From positions 3,348,001-3,412,000 of the forward strand of contig NZ_AP014624.1 in NCBI RefSeq assembly GCF_000829375.1: 64,000 nucleotides of DNA, in the 5' to 3' direction. Source of the stretch: Chryseobacterium sp. StRB126 (GTDB taxonomy: Bacteria > Bacteroidota > Bacteroidia > Flavobacteriales > Weeksellaceae). Below the pieces are notes generated by a model. That model was not told the DNA's origin. It searched no databases and saw only the letters and a program-made list of their open reading frames with translations. A program made the translations under genes and the position numbers. Each line of letters opens with the position of its first letter. Position 1 is the first letter of the stretch. This document shows positions 1 through 8,869 of this stretch, in pieces.

Positions 1-1
1 A

Positions 2-445
2 TCAATTAAAGAGACTGAGATAAGTTATTTTAATATCGATGATATTAAAGACGATAGAAAGAAAATTGCTATTCAAATTTATGCTAGAAGGGGGCAAAAA
101 AAATTCAGGGAAGAACTTATCAATGTCTATAATAAAAAATGTGCAATAACACAATGTCAGATTGTAGAAATGCTAGAGGCTGCACATATATATTCCTTCA
201 AAGGTTCTGATACGAATAAAATTCCTAATGGCATTCTATTACGTTCTGATATCCATACGTTATTTGATCTAGGATTAATCAGTATAAATCCAGAAAATCA
301 TATGGTCCAAATCAGTAATAAGATTTCTCATGATGAGTATTACACTAAATTACATCAAACTAAAATTAGTTTACCTACAAGAGCTGAGGACTACCCAAGT
401 TCAGATTCTTTAAGATATCACTTTGAAAATGTTTTTGATAAATAA
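2..445 (+). CDS. HNH endonuclease domain protein, C-terminal part (5' end outside window)
   Basis: The reading frame is open from base 2, so the gene begins before the window; only about 147 residues are visible. They contain a zinc-type pair (CAITQC) followed by LEAAHI, an asparagine in NGILL and a histidine in SDIHTLFDLGLI. This is the order of the HNH_2 family (His-Asn-His metal finger nuclease). An in-frame ATG at 170 would remove the cysteine pair and split the domain, so it is not the real start. Such nucleases are often the catalytic end of restriction or defence proteins, but the N-terminal specificity part is missing, so the role stays open. The domain call is firm, the biological role is not. 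Confidence 0.8.
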   Translation, partial: SIKETEISYFNIDDIKDDRKKIAIQIYARRGQKKFREELINVYNKKCAITQCQIVEMLEAAHIYSFKGSDTNKIPNGILLRSDIHTLFDLGLISINPENHMVQISNKISHDEYYTKLHQTKISLPTRAEDYPSSDSLRYHFENVFDK

Positions 446-545
446 TGTCTGAACATTTTCTTACATCTACTTATGGTTTCAAATACTAAAGAAAACTTAA
501 ATAAATTAATAATGAATAACTTACAATTATTCCAATTAAATTCCT

Positions 546-553
546 TAATTTTG
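546..553 (+). promoter_or_regulatory. candidate -7 box TAATTTTG for the DnaJ/KTSC gene
   Basis: An exact match to the Bacteroidota -7 consensus TAnnTTTG lies 25 bp before the ATG at 579. No TTTG is seen at the usual 19-bp spacing upstream, so only half of the promoter is supported. Confidence 0.4.
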
Positions 554-578
554 CACCCCGAAAATAAGAATTCAAAAT

Positions 579-1025
579 ATGAAACGAATAGGTGAACACA
601 GAACCCTTCTTGGAGTTGATAAAACTGTAACTTTAAAAGAGTTAAAAACCATTTACAGAAATGTGATGAAAGATACACATCCTGATAAATTTATCAATGA
701 CGAGGAAGGAAAAATAGCAGCGGAAGAAAGAAGCAAGTCTGTGATTGAAGCCTATCATTTCCTGGTAAGCATTAATCCTGAAACTCAGGAAAAATATAAA
801 GAAGAATACACAGAAACCATCACTCAATCTAACATTCAGGATTTTTATCTTGAAAAATCGATTTTAACAGTTCAGCATTTGAATGGAAAAACCTATGAAT
901 ATATGGGCGTTCCAAGAAATACTTATATTAAAATGGTTAACGCTGATTCTCCAAGCCGTTTCGCAAGAAGACACGTCTATGGAAACTTTGTCTACAGAAA
1001 AGCTGGAGAGGTTATGGCAGACTAA
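579..1025 (+). CDS. DnaJ-like J-domain protein with C-terminal KTSC domain
   Basis: 148 residues in two parts. Residues 5-70 look like a J domain: an LLGVDKTVTLKELKTIYR helix, then the diagnostic HPD tripeptide at 34-36 (THPDKF). Residues 95-140 match the short KTSC domain (VQHLNGKTYEYMGVP followed by an aromatic-rich end). J domains stimulate Hsp70 ATPase; the function of KTSC is not known. There is no signal peptide, so it should be cytosolic. The gene stands alone and ends in a hairpin shared with the convergent gene. The J domain lacks the Gly/Phe and zinc-finger parts of true DnaJ, so it is a J-domain accessory protein rather than the main chaperone. Confidence 0.75.
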   Translation: MKRIGEHRTLLGVDKTVTLKELKTIYRNVMKDTHPDKFINDEEGKIAAEERSKSVIEAYHFLVSINPETQEKYKEEYTETITQSNIQDFYLEKSILTVQHLNGKTYEYMGVPRNTYIKMVNADSPSRFARRHVYGNFVYRKAGEVMAD

Positions 1026-1046
1026 TTTTTTCCAGATACAATATAT

Positions 1047-1079
1047 AAAGGCTTTCAGTTGATACTGAAAGCCTTTTTT
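1047..1079. terminator. bidirectional rho-independent terminator
   Basis: An 11-bp stem (AAGGCTTTCAG / CTGAAAGCCTT) with a 6-nt loop is followed by T residues on the + strand and preceded by A residues. It lies between two convergent genes and probably serves both. Confidence 0.8.
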
Positions 1080-1104
1080 ATTGCAGAAATCTAATGGATT
1101 TTTA

Positions 1105-2172
1105 TCACTTTTGAAATACTTTATGATGGGTTCCATCTTCATATTCAAAAATAATTATCTGATTTTTAGTATCAGGAGATATTTTCTTCCCTGCCATATC
1201 ATATGCATTCTTGATTTTTTTGTTTTTACCGTTATTCAGATTTTCATTGGTTGATAATGTTGCCATTGAAGTAGTAGCAACCATATCACCTAAAAAATAG
1301 GATGGTCCCCAAAAGAGATGGGTTAAACTTTCAGCAGAGGTACTGATATTGAATTTTAGCAACTTGATTTCATTTTGTGAACTTATGGTGCCTACAAGTT
1401 CATTGGTTACTCCCAGGAAACATAAATTGCGGATCCCCTCATCTACCTCCGTAAAAGTATTTGAAAGCACACTAGAACTCATTAGGCTACCTGTGGATAA
1501 TTGATAAGATTCTATAGTAAACACTATATTTCCTGAAACTGTATTCTGTTTTGTAACGTATAATTTCTGGTTTACAGGGACAATACTATCATAATTTCCC
1601 GAAGGCAAATTGAATGACGTTTCACTGCCTGTTACAATGTTATATTTAACAATTTTACTATTTACCAAAAGAACAAGTTCATTGGTTTCCTGGCAGAAAG
1701 CAAAATCCGAAAAACCATTAAGGGAAGGTGTTGTATAATTATATTCAGAAACAAGATTTCCTGTTAGTTTATCAAATTCACATATAGAAATAATATTTGA
1801 AGAACTTTCTTTAATGGCGAACAACCTTCCATTGGCCATTGCAATATCTACATACACTCCTCCGTTATTCGCCGGCCAAGGAAGTTGTAATGTAGAAAAT
1901 GTGTCATTCAGTACATTATACTTACCTAATATATTCAGTCCTGAATTAAGGGTGAAAATCATGTTTGAAGAAGAATCGAAGGATGCACTGCCAATATTTG
2001 AGCTCCCACTACTGAATAAATATTTTGATGACATTTGTGCCCCGCTAATATTATTCAGTTTACGCATATCATCGTAGATGACGTTATTAGAATAACTTGA
2101 CATTGTACAATACAAATTCTGTGCACCCATGTTAGTGCAATACAATAAAGATAACAAAATTAATTTTTTCAT
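1105..2172 (-). CDS. secreted hypothetical protein with a shortened T9SS-like C-terminal tail
   Basis: 355 residues starting with a signal peptide (MKKLILLSLLYCTNMGAQ). The middle is rich in short beta-type segments with repeated SSNIxxxxxFDxxT and LPSGNYDSIVPVNQKLYV patterns, as in beta-propeller proteins. The last 40 residues (NAYDMAGKKIS, then IIIFEYEDGTHHKVFQK) resemble the end of a type A T9SS sorting domain, but the usual PNP part in front is missing. I infer export and perhaps surface attachment. The family is not recognised and no enzyme motif is visible. It is a single gene with its own upstream region. Confidence 0.6.
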   Translation of the reverse strand: MKKLILLSLLYCTNMGAQNLYCTMSSYSNNVIYDDMRKLNNISGAQMSSKYLFSSGSSNIGSASFDSSSNMIFTLNSGLNILGKYNVLNDTFSTLQLPWPANNGGVYVDIAMANGRLFAIKESSSNIISICEFDKLTGNLVSEYNYTTPSLNGFSDFAFCQETNELVLLVNSKIVKYNIVTGSETSFNLPSGNYDSIVPVNQKLYVTKQNTVSGNIVFTIESYQLSTGSLMSSSVLSNTFTEVDEGIRNLCFLGVTNELVGTISSQNEIKLLKFNISTSAESLTHLFWGPSYFLGDMVATTSMATLSTNENLNNGKNKKIKNAYDMAGKKISPDTKNQIIIFEYEDGTHHKVFQK

Positions 2173-2294
2173 TTGTGTTTATAATTTTTTTAGTTTTTTA
2201 AAATTTACCTAGCCTAGTGTCCAAAGTAAAAATATTGGGTGGTAAATATACACTAAAAATAAAATATTGAGCCTTATCAGAAATTATTAATCAA

Positions 2295-2323
2295 AAAGCG
2301 CCTCAGAAGATCTGAAGCGCTTT
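2295..2323 (-). terminator. terminator of the efflux operon
   Basis: A hairpin (GCGCTTCAGA / TCTGAGGCGC on the minus strand, one mismatch) is followed by a T-rich tract. It lies 26 bp after the stop codon of the RND pump gene. Confidence 0.7.
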
Positions 2324-2348
2324 CGATTAATTAAAGGTATATGATATT

Positions 2349-5300
2349 TTAGTTATCTAAATGCTTAGGAGTAAAACCGTCTTCATTTAATTCTCTGTGC
2401 TCATACTCTGCCTTCATTTCAGCTTCGTAGTCTACTTTAGTATCCTTACCCATTCTTCTTAGGATAGAGTCAAATAAAGAGTATACTACCGGTACAATAA
2501 TCAAGGTAAGGAATAGAGACGATGTTAAACCACCGATTACTACCCACGCAAGACCTTTGTTCATCTCTGCTCCGGCACCTGTTGCCAATGCGATCGGTAA
2601 CATACCGAAGATCATCGCAATAGTTGTCATCAGGATCGGACGAAGACGGGCGTGGTTCGCCTGAATTAACGCATCATGAGTGGTTGCTCCGGCTGCTTTT
2701 CTTGCATTTGTAAAGTCAACGATCATAATCGCATTCTTCGCTACCAATCCAATCAACATGATCATCCCCAGCATCGTAAAGATGTTCAATGAGTTAGCTG
2801 TTAAGGCAAGGATAACCATTACCCCAATCATCGCCAACGGAATAGAGAACAATACTACGAAAGGATATACGAAACTGTCATACAATGATACCATTACCAG
2901 GTATACCAATACGATAGCCGCTAATAACGCGATTCCTAAAGTACCGAAACCTTCCTGCTGGTTCTCCATATCACCACTCCAGATGTAATCTACCCCAATA
3001 GGTCTTTTCTCATTCATGAACTTAGCAGCCCATTCGTTCGCTACGTCTCCAACCGGTCTACCTACTGCTTTAGCTCTTACTTTTACAGAAGGAGACTTAT
3101 CTCTACGTTCAAGCAAACTTGGCCCTGAACCCATTTTTACTTCAGCAAACTGACTTAAACGAACCTGCTGCCCCTGAGGGTTTGTAAACATAAGGTTTTT
3201 AACATCATCAATAGATTGTCTGTTCACATCTCCAAAACGGATGTTAATGTCATATTCATACTCTCCAGCTCTGAATTTTCCATCTGTATTTCCATTAAAT
3301 GCAGTCTGCATCGTTTGTCCTACACTTGAAAGATTTAAGCCTAGAGAAGCCATTTTATCTCTGTCGATATTTACTTGTACTTCCGGGTTACCAGAGTCAG
3401 TTGATAATTCTGCATCTACTGCTCCAGGAACTTTTTTCAATAACTCAAGGATTCTGGTTGCTTCTTTTACAGCTGTTGCATTATCCGGAGCCGTTACTAC
3501 CATCTCAATCGGAGCATTTTCTGCACCCATGATCCCGATTGGAGCTGTTTTAAACTCTACTCCTGTAAACTTCTCTTCTAAGGCTCTTTTTACTTTTGCA
3601 GCCTTGATGTTGGTACTTTCAGAACGTTCAGATTTGTCTGTAAGGTTAACCTGAACCTCAGATTGGTAAGTAGTTGCCTGAGCACCTCCAAAACCTGTTG
3701 ACTGCTGTCCTACAGTTGTAATAAGGTCTACAACGTCTTTATCATTTCTTAAATACTTCTCAACCTCTAATGTCAATTGGTTGGTTTTTTCAACAGTGGC
3801 ATCTTTTGAAAGCTCCATCTGCACTAAGAACTGACCACGGTCAATCGGCGGGAAGAATTCACCTCCAATGAATCCGAAGGCCACTAATGAGAATGAACTA
3901 AGTAGAATAATGAATGTAATCACAACAGTAGAAATTCTTCTTAAAGTTGTTTTCAGACACCATTCAAGAATATCTGTAACCCAATGAGTGAATTTGTCGA
4001 TTAATCCTTCAAACCAAAGGATGAATTTCTCAAACCAGTTTTTACCTGTTAAATGCTCTAGTTTACCGAATCTTGATGATAGCCAAGGAATGATGGTAAA
4101 TGAAGCTAATAACGAGAGTAATGTTGCAATAACCACCGTGACGCAGAACTGTGCCAGAATGTTGGCTACAAGTCCTGAACTCATCGCAATCGGTAAGAAT
4201 ACCACCACAATTACCAAGGTAATCGCAGCAACGGTAAATCCAATCTCTGATGCTCCGTCATAGGCTGCTCTGATCTTGCTTTTACCCATCTCCATGTGAC
4301 GGTAGATGTTTTCCAGTACTACGATCGCATCATCTACAAGGATCCCTACCACAAGAGACAACCCTAGTAAACTCATCAAGTTCAAAGTATATCCCATTAA
4401 GTTCATTCCGATGAACGCTGCCACCAACGAAGCCGGAATAGATACCATTACGATGAATGCGTTTCTGATGCTGTGAAGGAACAATAGCATTACAATCGCC
4501 ACAAGGATAATCGCTAAGAATAAGTCGAAAATTACGTGGTTGGCAGATTCAAGGGTAAATTCTGTAGTATCGTTTACGATTTTTACTTTTACTCCCTGAA
4601 CTTTGTAAGCTTCTTCTACAGTTTTAATCGTTTTCTGAATACTTTCAGACACTGCTACCGCATTGGCATCAGATTGCTTTTTCACTTGGATTAAGATCGT
4701 CGGGAACTGGTTGAATCTCGCTACTTTTTCAACATCTTTCTGAGAGTCGAAAACGGTTGCAATATCCGATAAACGAACCTGTGCTCCATTCTTGTTAGAA
4801 ACCACAAGGTTGTTCATTTCCTCTGTAGACTTATATTTCCCTGATAATCTAATGGTAGATTTTGTGGTTCTTGTTTTCAAACTTCCTGTAGGGAAATCAA
4901 CGTTTGAGGAAAGAATTGCCTGCTGAACATCTCCTACTGAAAGTCCATACCCCTGTAGTTTTTTCTCATCAAGATTCACCTGAATCTCTCTCTCCTGTCC
5001 ACCTACAAGATCCACCTGCGCTACTCCATTGACACGGGAAAAAATAGGTTCTATCTTTTTATCTAATAAGTCGTAAAGATCTTTACTATTCAGTTTATCA
5101 GACGAGATACTCATCGTGATAATCGGTAAATCATCTAAAGAGAACTTATTCAGTGATGGTGCTTTTGCATCATCCGGAAGTTTTGATAAGATTGCATTTA
5201 CCTTTCTTTGGGCATCATTCAATGCAAAGTCTACGTCTGCCCCATTGTTCAGCTGAACCATGATAACGGATAAACTTTCGTATGAAGAGGACTCTACTTT

Positions 5301-5534
5301 TTTTACATTTTCCAAAGAACCTACGGCATCTTCAATCTTTCGGGTGACGGAGGTCTCCACCTCTGCCGGTGAAGCTCCCGGATATACCGTGGAAATGGTT
5401 ACCATGTTGGTTTCAAACTTCGGAATCAATTCGTATCCCATGAGTGTATAACTCAGGATACCTCCCAACGTCAGAATTGTAAATAATACAATTACCAACG
5501 AGGGTCTTTTAATCGATATTTCTGCTAACTTCAT
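2349..5534 (-). CDS. efflux RND transporter permease subunit (AcrB/HAE1 type)
   Basis: 1061 residues, the usual size of a hydrophobe/amphiphile efflux RND pump. Twelve membrane segments fall in the expected pattern: one at residues 10-30, blocks near 335-560 and 870-1030, with two large periplasmic loops between. The proton-relay aspartates are present at D401-D402 (GILVDDAIVVLENIYRHME), and the matching lysine lies in the TM10 sequence GLVAKNAIMIVDF. It exports drugs, detergents or other amphiphiles using the proton gradient, together with the adaptor and TolC-type channel encoded just upstream. It is the last gene of the operon (7-bp gap to the adaptor). The substrate cannot be read from sequence. 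Confidence 0.95.
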   Translation of the reverse strand: MKLAEISIKRPSLVIVLFTILTLGGILSYTLMGYELIPKFETNMVTISTVYPGASPAEVETSVTRKIEDAVGSLENVKKVESSSYESLSVIMVQLNNGADVDFALNDAQRKVNAILSKLPDDAKAPSLNKFSLDDLPIITMSISSDKLNSKDLYDLLDKKIEPIFSRVNGVAQVDLVGGQEREIQVNLDEKKLQGYGLSVGDVQQAILSSNVDFPTGSLKTRTTKSTIRLSGKYKSTEEMNNLVVSNKNGAQVRLSDIATVFDSQKDVEKVARFNQFPTILIQVKKQSDANAVAVSESIQKTIKTVEEAYKVQGVKVKIVNDTTEFTLESANHVIFDLFLAIILVAIVMLLFLHSIRNAFIVMVSIPASLVAAFIGMNLMGYTLNLMSLLGLSLVVGILVDDAIVVLENIYRHMEMGKSKIRAAYDGASEIGFTVAAITLVIVVVFLPIAMSSGLVANILAQFCVTVVIATLLSLLASFTIIPWLSSRFGKLEHLTGKNWFEKFILWFEGLIDKFTHWVTDILEWCLKTTLRRISTVVITFIILLSSFSLVAFGFIGGEFFPPIDRGQFLVQMELSKDATVEKTNQLTLEVEKYLRNDKDVVDLITTVGQQSTGFGGAQATTYQSEVQVNLTDKSERSESTNIKAAKVKRALEEKFTGVEFKTAPIGIMGAENAPIEMVVTAPDNATAVKEATRILELLKKVPGAVDAELSTDSGNPEVQVNIDRDKMASLGLNLSSVGQTMQTAFNGNTDGKFRAGEYEYDINIRFGDVNRQSIDDVKNLMFTNPQGQQVRLSQFAEVKMGSGPSLLERRDKSPSVKVRAKAVGRPVGDVANEWAAKFMNEKRPIGVDYIWSGDMENQQEGFGTLGIALLAAIVLVYLVMVSLYDSFVYPFVVLFSIPLAMIGVMVILALTANSLNIFTMLGMIMLIGLVAKNAIMIVDFTNARKAAGATTHDALIQANHARLRPILMTTIAMIFGMLPIALATGAGAEMNKGLAWVVIGGLTSSLFLTLIIVPVVYSLFDSILRRMGKDTKVDYEAEMKAEYEHRELNEDGFTPKHLDN

Positions 5535-5541
5535 ATATCGT

Positions 5542-6603
5542 TTACTTTATAATGTTCACTTTAGATCCGTTGTCCAGGTTGATCTGTCCGCTGGTTACCA
5601 CTTGCTCACCGCCGTTCAGTCCGCTTAATACCTGTACTTTGTCTCCGTAAACTTTTCCAATGGTTACTTTAATCAATTTAGCAACACCATTCTGAACAAC
5701 AAATAATTGTCCTGAGCTTACTCCATTTACAAACGCTTCTGCAGGAACTGTCAGCATATTCTGAGTTTCTGCACCATGGTTTGTTTTAAAGATAGCCGTT
5801 GCATACATCCCTGCCTTTAAGTTTCCTCTGTTCTGAACTTCGATTTCAACAGGGAAATTCAAAGAAGCATCACTTTTAGGAGCAATAAATGTAATTCTAC
5901 CTACGAAAGATTCTTCAGGTAAAACGTTTACTTTAATTGGAACTTCCTGACCCAACTGAATCTTTCCAACCTGGCTTTCATCTACTAAAACAGAAAGTTT
6001 TAAGCTGTTGATATTAACGATTTCAAACATTGAAGTTCCAACAGAAACAACTGTTCCGGGTTCAACCATTTTTTTGTTAACCGTACCACTGATCCCAGCA
6101 CGGATGCTTGTATCATTTACTCTTACTCCCTGAGCTCTCACTGCAGCCTGCATGTTTTTCAGCTGCAATCTTGAATTGTCAAGTTGTTGTTTGGTAACTC
6201 CGCCTGTTTTGTATGCATTTTCGTAACGTTGGTTGTCGATAACAGCGTTCTGGAGGTTATTCTGAGCCTGAGTAACATCAACTTCGATAGCATCTCTTTT
6301 AATAGTTGCTAACACCTGGCCTGCTCCTACTCTTGAACCTTCTTTCACTAGAACGCTAACAATACGTCCAGCAATCTCAGAAGACTGGTTCATTTCCTGC
6401 TTAGGAATGAAGGTCCCGTTTGCAGAATAATCTGTATCGATATTCTCTCTTGCTACCGTTACGATATTAACGTTGATTTTATCTACCTGCTTGGCAACCT
6501 CTTTTACTTCCTGAGTTTGCTTTTCTTTATTACCTGCAATCTTGTAAGCTGCCAACCCAACCAGTACAGCTGCTACGATGATATATATTAAAGTTTTTTT
6601 CAT
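5542..6603 (-). CDS. efflux RND periplasmic adaptor subunit (membrane fusion protein)
   Basis: 353 residues. An N-terminal uncleaved membrane anchor (residues 4-22) has no lipobox cysteine. It is followed by the biotinyl-lipoyl half-motif GRIVSVLVKEGSRVGAGQVL, a short helical hairpin (about 100-155), the second lipoyl half (SIRAGISGTVNKKMVEPG) and beta-barrel domains. It bridges the inner-membrane pump and the outer-membrane channel. It sits 6 bp after the tolC-type gene and 7 bp before the pump gene, so the three are surely co-transcribed. Confidence 0.93.
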   Translation of the reverse strand: MKKTLIYIIVAAVLVGLAAYKIAGNKEKQTQEVKEVAKQVDKINVNIVTVARENIDTDYSANGTFIPKQEMNQSSEIAGRIVSVLVKEGSRVGAGQVLATIKRDAIEVDVTQAQNNLQNAVIDNQRYENAYKTGGVTKQQLDNSRLQLKNMQAAVRAQGVRVNDTSIRAGISGTVNKKMVEPGTVVSVGTSMFEIVNINSLKLSVLVDESQVGKIQLGQEVPIKVNVLPEESFVGRITFIAPKSDASLNFPVEIEVQNRGNLKAGMYATAIFKTNHGAETQNMLTVPAEAFVNGVSSGQLFVVQNGVAKLIKVTIGKVYGDKVQVLSGLNGGEQVVTSGQINLDNGSKVNIIK

Positions 6604-6609
6604 TGCTTA

Positions 6610-7962
6610 TTATGGGTTTTGTAGTGTGTTTAATTCTCCTTTTGCTTTCATCAACTGAATTTCAGCCTGCTTGTAATCTAATAGCGCATTGGCATAGTTT
6701 TGTTTTGCTTCTGTTAATGAATTATCTGTATCCAATAGATCTGTAAGTGTTGCTAAACCGTATTGATAGTTGGATTGTGTATTGGCCTGTACTTTTTCAG
6801 CCAATGCTACGTTATCCTTCATACTCTGAATGTTGATTAAAGCATTTTCCATATTGGTAGTTGCATTTTTATAATCTAAATTCAGGCTTAGCTGAGTGTT
6901 TTCAATATCCTGATTTAAGTCTTGGATATCAATTTCTGCCTGCTGGATCTTAGATTTTGTAGCCCCTCCTGTGAAAATCGGAATATTTACATTTAATCCT
7001 ACCGATGCCGCATCACTCCAGTTTACACCATTATTGATTCCGTTGAACCAAGGGAATTTTGTTCCCATTCCATACCATCCGTAGTTGGCCTGAAGGCTTA
7101 CTGTAGGATAAAGGAATGCTTCAGTAGCTTTTTTGTTGAATTGTAAAAGCTCCATTTGCTTTCTTAGAACCTTCACTTCAGATCTGTTGTCTAAATTGAT
7201 CTGTCCTGCGATAAGTTCAGGTTTTGGTTCGATGCTTTTTTCTTCCAGTTCAATCTGAGAATCTATAGGAACTCCCATGTAAAACTTCAGTGCATTTTTG
7301 GATAATTCTACTCCATTGATAAGCTTTTGCTTATTGGAAGCGATGTTGGTAAGCTGAACATTGGTTCTGTCAAGATCGATAGGTTTTGCTAAACCATTAT
7401 CTACCAAGCTTTTAATAACATTTCTTACTTTTTCAGTATTGGCATAGCTTGTTTCCAATGTTTTCAGGTTTTCTTCCTGTACAAATACATTGTAGTACGC
7501 TGTCGCTACATTCACAATGATCTGCTCATTGGTCAGCTGAGAGTTCAATACATAGAATTCTCTGGTAGACTTTGCAGCCTTTAAGCCAATGAAAACTCTC
7601 TGATCAAACAATGCCTGATTTAAAGTTGCAGAAATGTTTGAATTCCATGGCTGCCCCATTTTAAAAATGTTTCGCTGGCCCATGATCTCTACCACTGTTT
7701 CCTGAATAATCGGGTTATAAGAAACACCTCCGGCTACACTAATTTGTGGAAGAGCTCCGGCCTTAGCCTCATCAATCTTATATTCGGCTTTTTTAACCTG
7801 TAAGGCTGCTTTTTTAGCTTCTGCCTTATTCTGGAGTGCCTGTTTTATTGCTTCCTGCAGAGAAACCTGCTGCTGGGCGGACACCGATGAAAAACCGAAA
7901 ATCATAAATGCTGCAGCTATCCCAATTTTTAGCTTTATAGCAGTTATACGTTTTCTTTTCAT
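6610..7962 (-). CDS. TolC family outer membrane efflux channel
   Basis: 450 residues with a cleavable signal peptide (ends SSVSAQ near residue 30), then the duplicated outer-membrane efflux protein repeat: two long alpha-helical coiled-coil halves rich in Gln, Asn and Ala, with short beta segments between. The length is normal for the family. It forms the outer-membrane and periplasmic tunnel of the tripartite pump. Gene order here is regulator, channel, adaptor, pump. Confidence 0.92.
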   Translation of the reverse strand: MKRKRITAIKLKIGIAAAFMIFGFSSVSAQQQVSLQEAIKQALQNKAEAKKAALQVKKAEYKIDEAKAGALPQISVAGGVSYNPIIQETVVEIMGQRNIFKMGQPWNSNISATLNQALFDQRVFIGLKAAKSTREFYVLNSQLTNEQIIVNVATAYYNVFVQEENLKTLETSYANTEKVRNVIKSLVDNGLAKPIDLDRTNVQLTNIASNKQKLINGVELSKNALKFYMGVPIDSQIELEEKSIEPKPELIAGQINLDNRSEVKVLRKQMELLQFNKKATEAFLYPTVSLQANYGWYGMGTKFPWFNGINNGVNWSDAASVGLNVNIPIFTGGATKSKIQQAEIDIQDLNQDIENTQLSLNLDYKNATTNMENALINIQSMKDNVALAEKVQANTQSNYQYGLATLTDLLDTDNSLTEAKQNYANALLDYKQAEIQLMKAKGELNTLQNP

Positions 7963-8049
7963 AATTTTATACTTCGTTTATTTTTTTAATTTTTATCCTT
8001 GTTTTTATTTCTAACTGACGAATCATTTTAAGAAATACTTTAGATTTTT

Positions 8050-8643
8050 TTAATTTTTAAATAACATATTGATAATAATCTCTTTTCTCTCTGAAATAAT
8101 CTTATCATATTCTTCGTCACTGATCATCAGATTTTCCATAAACAATGGTCTTACCGCACTTGGAAAAACTAATAGTGAAACCATATTCAGGATAAACTGA
8201 ACGGGAGCCATTTTTTCAATATTTCCCAGTTCCATTTCTTTTTCAATATCCTTATACAGGGTTTCCAGAATATCTTCTTCTATTTCTCTCTCGTGGCAGG
8301 TTCCTTTATTAATCTGTGAAACAATATAAGTTTCCAGATACGGATACTGTAGGCTCGTAGAAAGGCTGCTTTCTATAAACTTGCTGATCTTCACTTTAAA
8401 TGGAAGATCCGAATTCTGAATGATCTTTGATTTCTCCTGCTCTACTTTCTGTGCTTCATCAAAGATGATCTGAATCAGTTTGTCTCTTGATCGGAAGTAA
8501 TAATTAATAAGTGTTCTATTCACTCCTGCTTCATCTGCAATCTCCTGCGTAGTAGCATCAAATTTTCCTTTCACAAAGAATAATTTCTTCGCTGTCTCCT
8601 TGATCAATTCCTGTGTTTGGTCTTTTTTTGCTTGGTTTGACAT
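8050..8643 (-). CDS. TetR/AcrR family transcriptional regulator of the efflux operon
   Basis: 197 residues. Residues 10-57 form the TetR helix-turn-helix (TTQEIADEAGVNRTLINYYF), followed by the typical RSRDKLIQIIF helix. The rest is an all-helical ligand and dimer domain. It is the first gene of the operon, 87 bp before the tolC-type gene, as expected for a local repressor released by pump substrates. Two identical palindromes flank its promoter, which suggests it controls itself and the pump together. Confidence 0.92.
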   Translation of the reverse strand: MSNQAKKDQTQELIKETAKKLFFVKGKFDATTQEIADEAGVNRTLINYYFRSRDKLIQIIFDEAQKVEQEKSKIIQNSDLPFKVKISKFIESSLSTSLQYPYLETYIVSQINKGTCHEREIEEDILETLYKDIEKEMELGNIEKMAPVQFILNMVSLLVFPSAVRPLFMENLMISDEEYDKIISERKEIIINMLFKN

Positions 8644-8644
8644 T

Positions 8645-8657
8645 TTTGTTAAACAAA
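8645..8657. promoter_or_regulatory. candidate TetR operator 1 (13-bp palindrome)
   Basis: TTTGTTAAACAAA is a perfect palindrome around a central A. It lies between the -7 box and the regulator start codon, about where transcription begins, so bound protein would block initiation. Its 11-bp core recurs 50 bp upstream. Confidence 0.65.
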
Positions 8658-8663
8658 TTTGTG

Positions 8664-8694
8664 CAAATTTATATTAAATTTTATTTTTGACAAA
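8664..8694 (-). promoter_or_regulatory. promoter of the tetR-tolC-MFP-RND operon
   Basis: On the minus strand, TTTG (8694-8691), a 19-bp spacer and TAAATTTG (8671-8664) match the Bacteroidota promoter consensus exactly in both boxes and spacing. Confidence 0.75.
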
Positions 8695-8695
8695 A

Positions 8696-8706
8696 TTGTT
8701 AAACAA
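8696..8706. promoter_or_regulatory. candidate TetR operator 2 (11-bp palindrome)
   Basis: TTGTTAAACAA is identical to the core of the palindrome at 8645-8657 and directly abuts the -33 box. The two centres are 50 bp apart, close to five helical turns, so both sites lie on one DNA face. A third related palindrome (TTTTGACAAAA, 8685-8695) overlaps the -33 box. Confidence 0.6.
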
Positions 8707-8837
8707 AAAAATTAAATGAATTTATTATGATTTACATCATATTTTTGAAATAAAGTTTGGATTTTTAAGATTGAATATTATAGTGAAGAATACTATATAA
8801 ATCTTACTGTAAATGGATTTGGATATATATATCAACA

Positions 8838-8865
8838 AAAAAGAGCAGAAAATTCTGCTCTTTTT
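8838..8865 (-). terminator. rho-independent terminator after the cvfB-like gene
   Basis: A 9-bp perfect stem (AGAGCAGAA / TTCTGCTCT) is flanked by A and T runs on both sides. It lies a few bases beyond the stop codon of the minus-strand gene. Confidence 0.8.
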
Positions 8866-8869
8866 ATTT

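Noticed and set aside
3241..3654. + strand frame opposite the RND pump gene
   Set aside because: Antisense shadow caused by codon bias of the pump gene.
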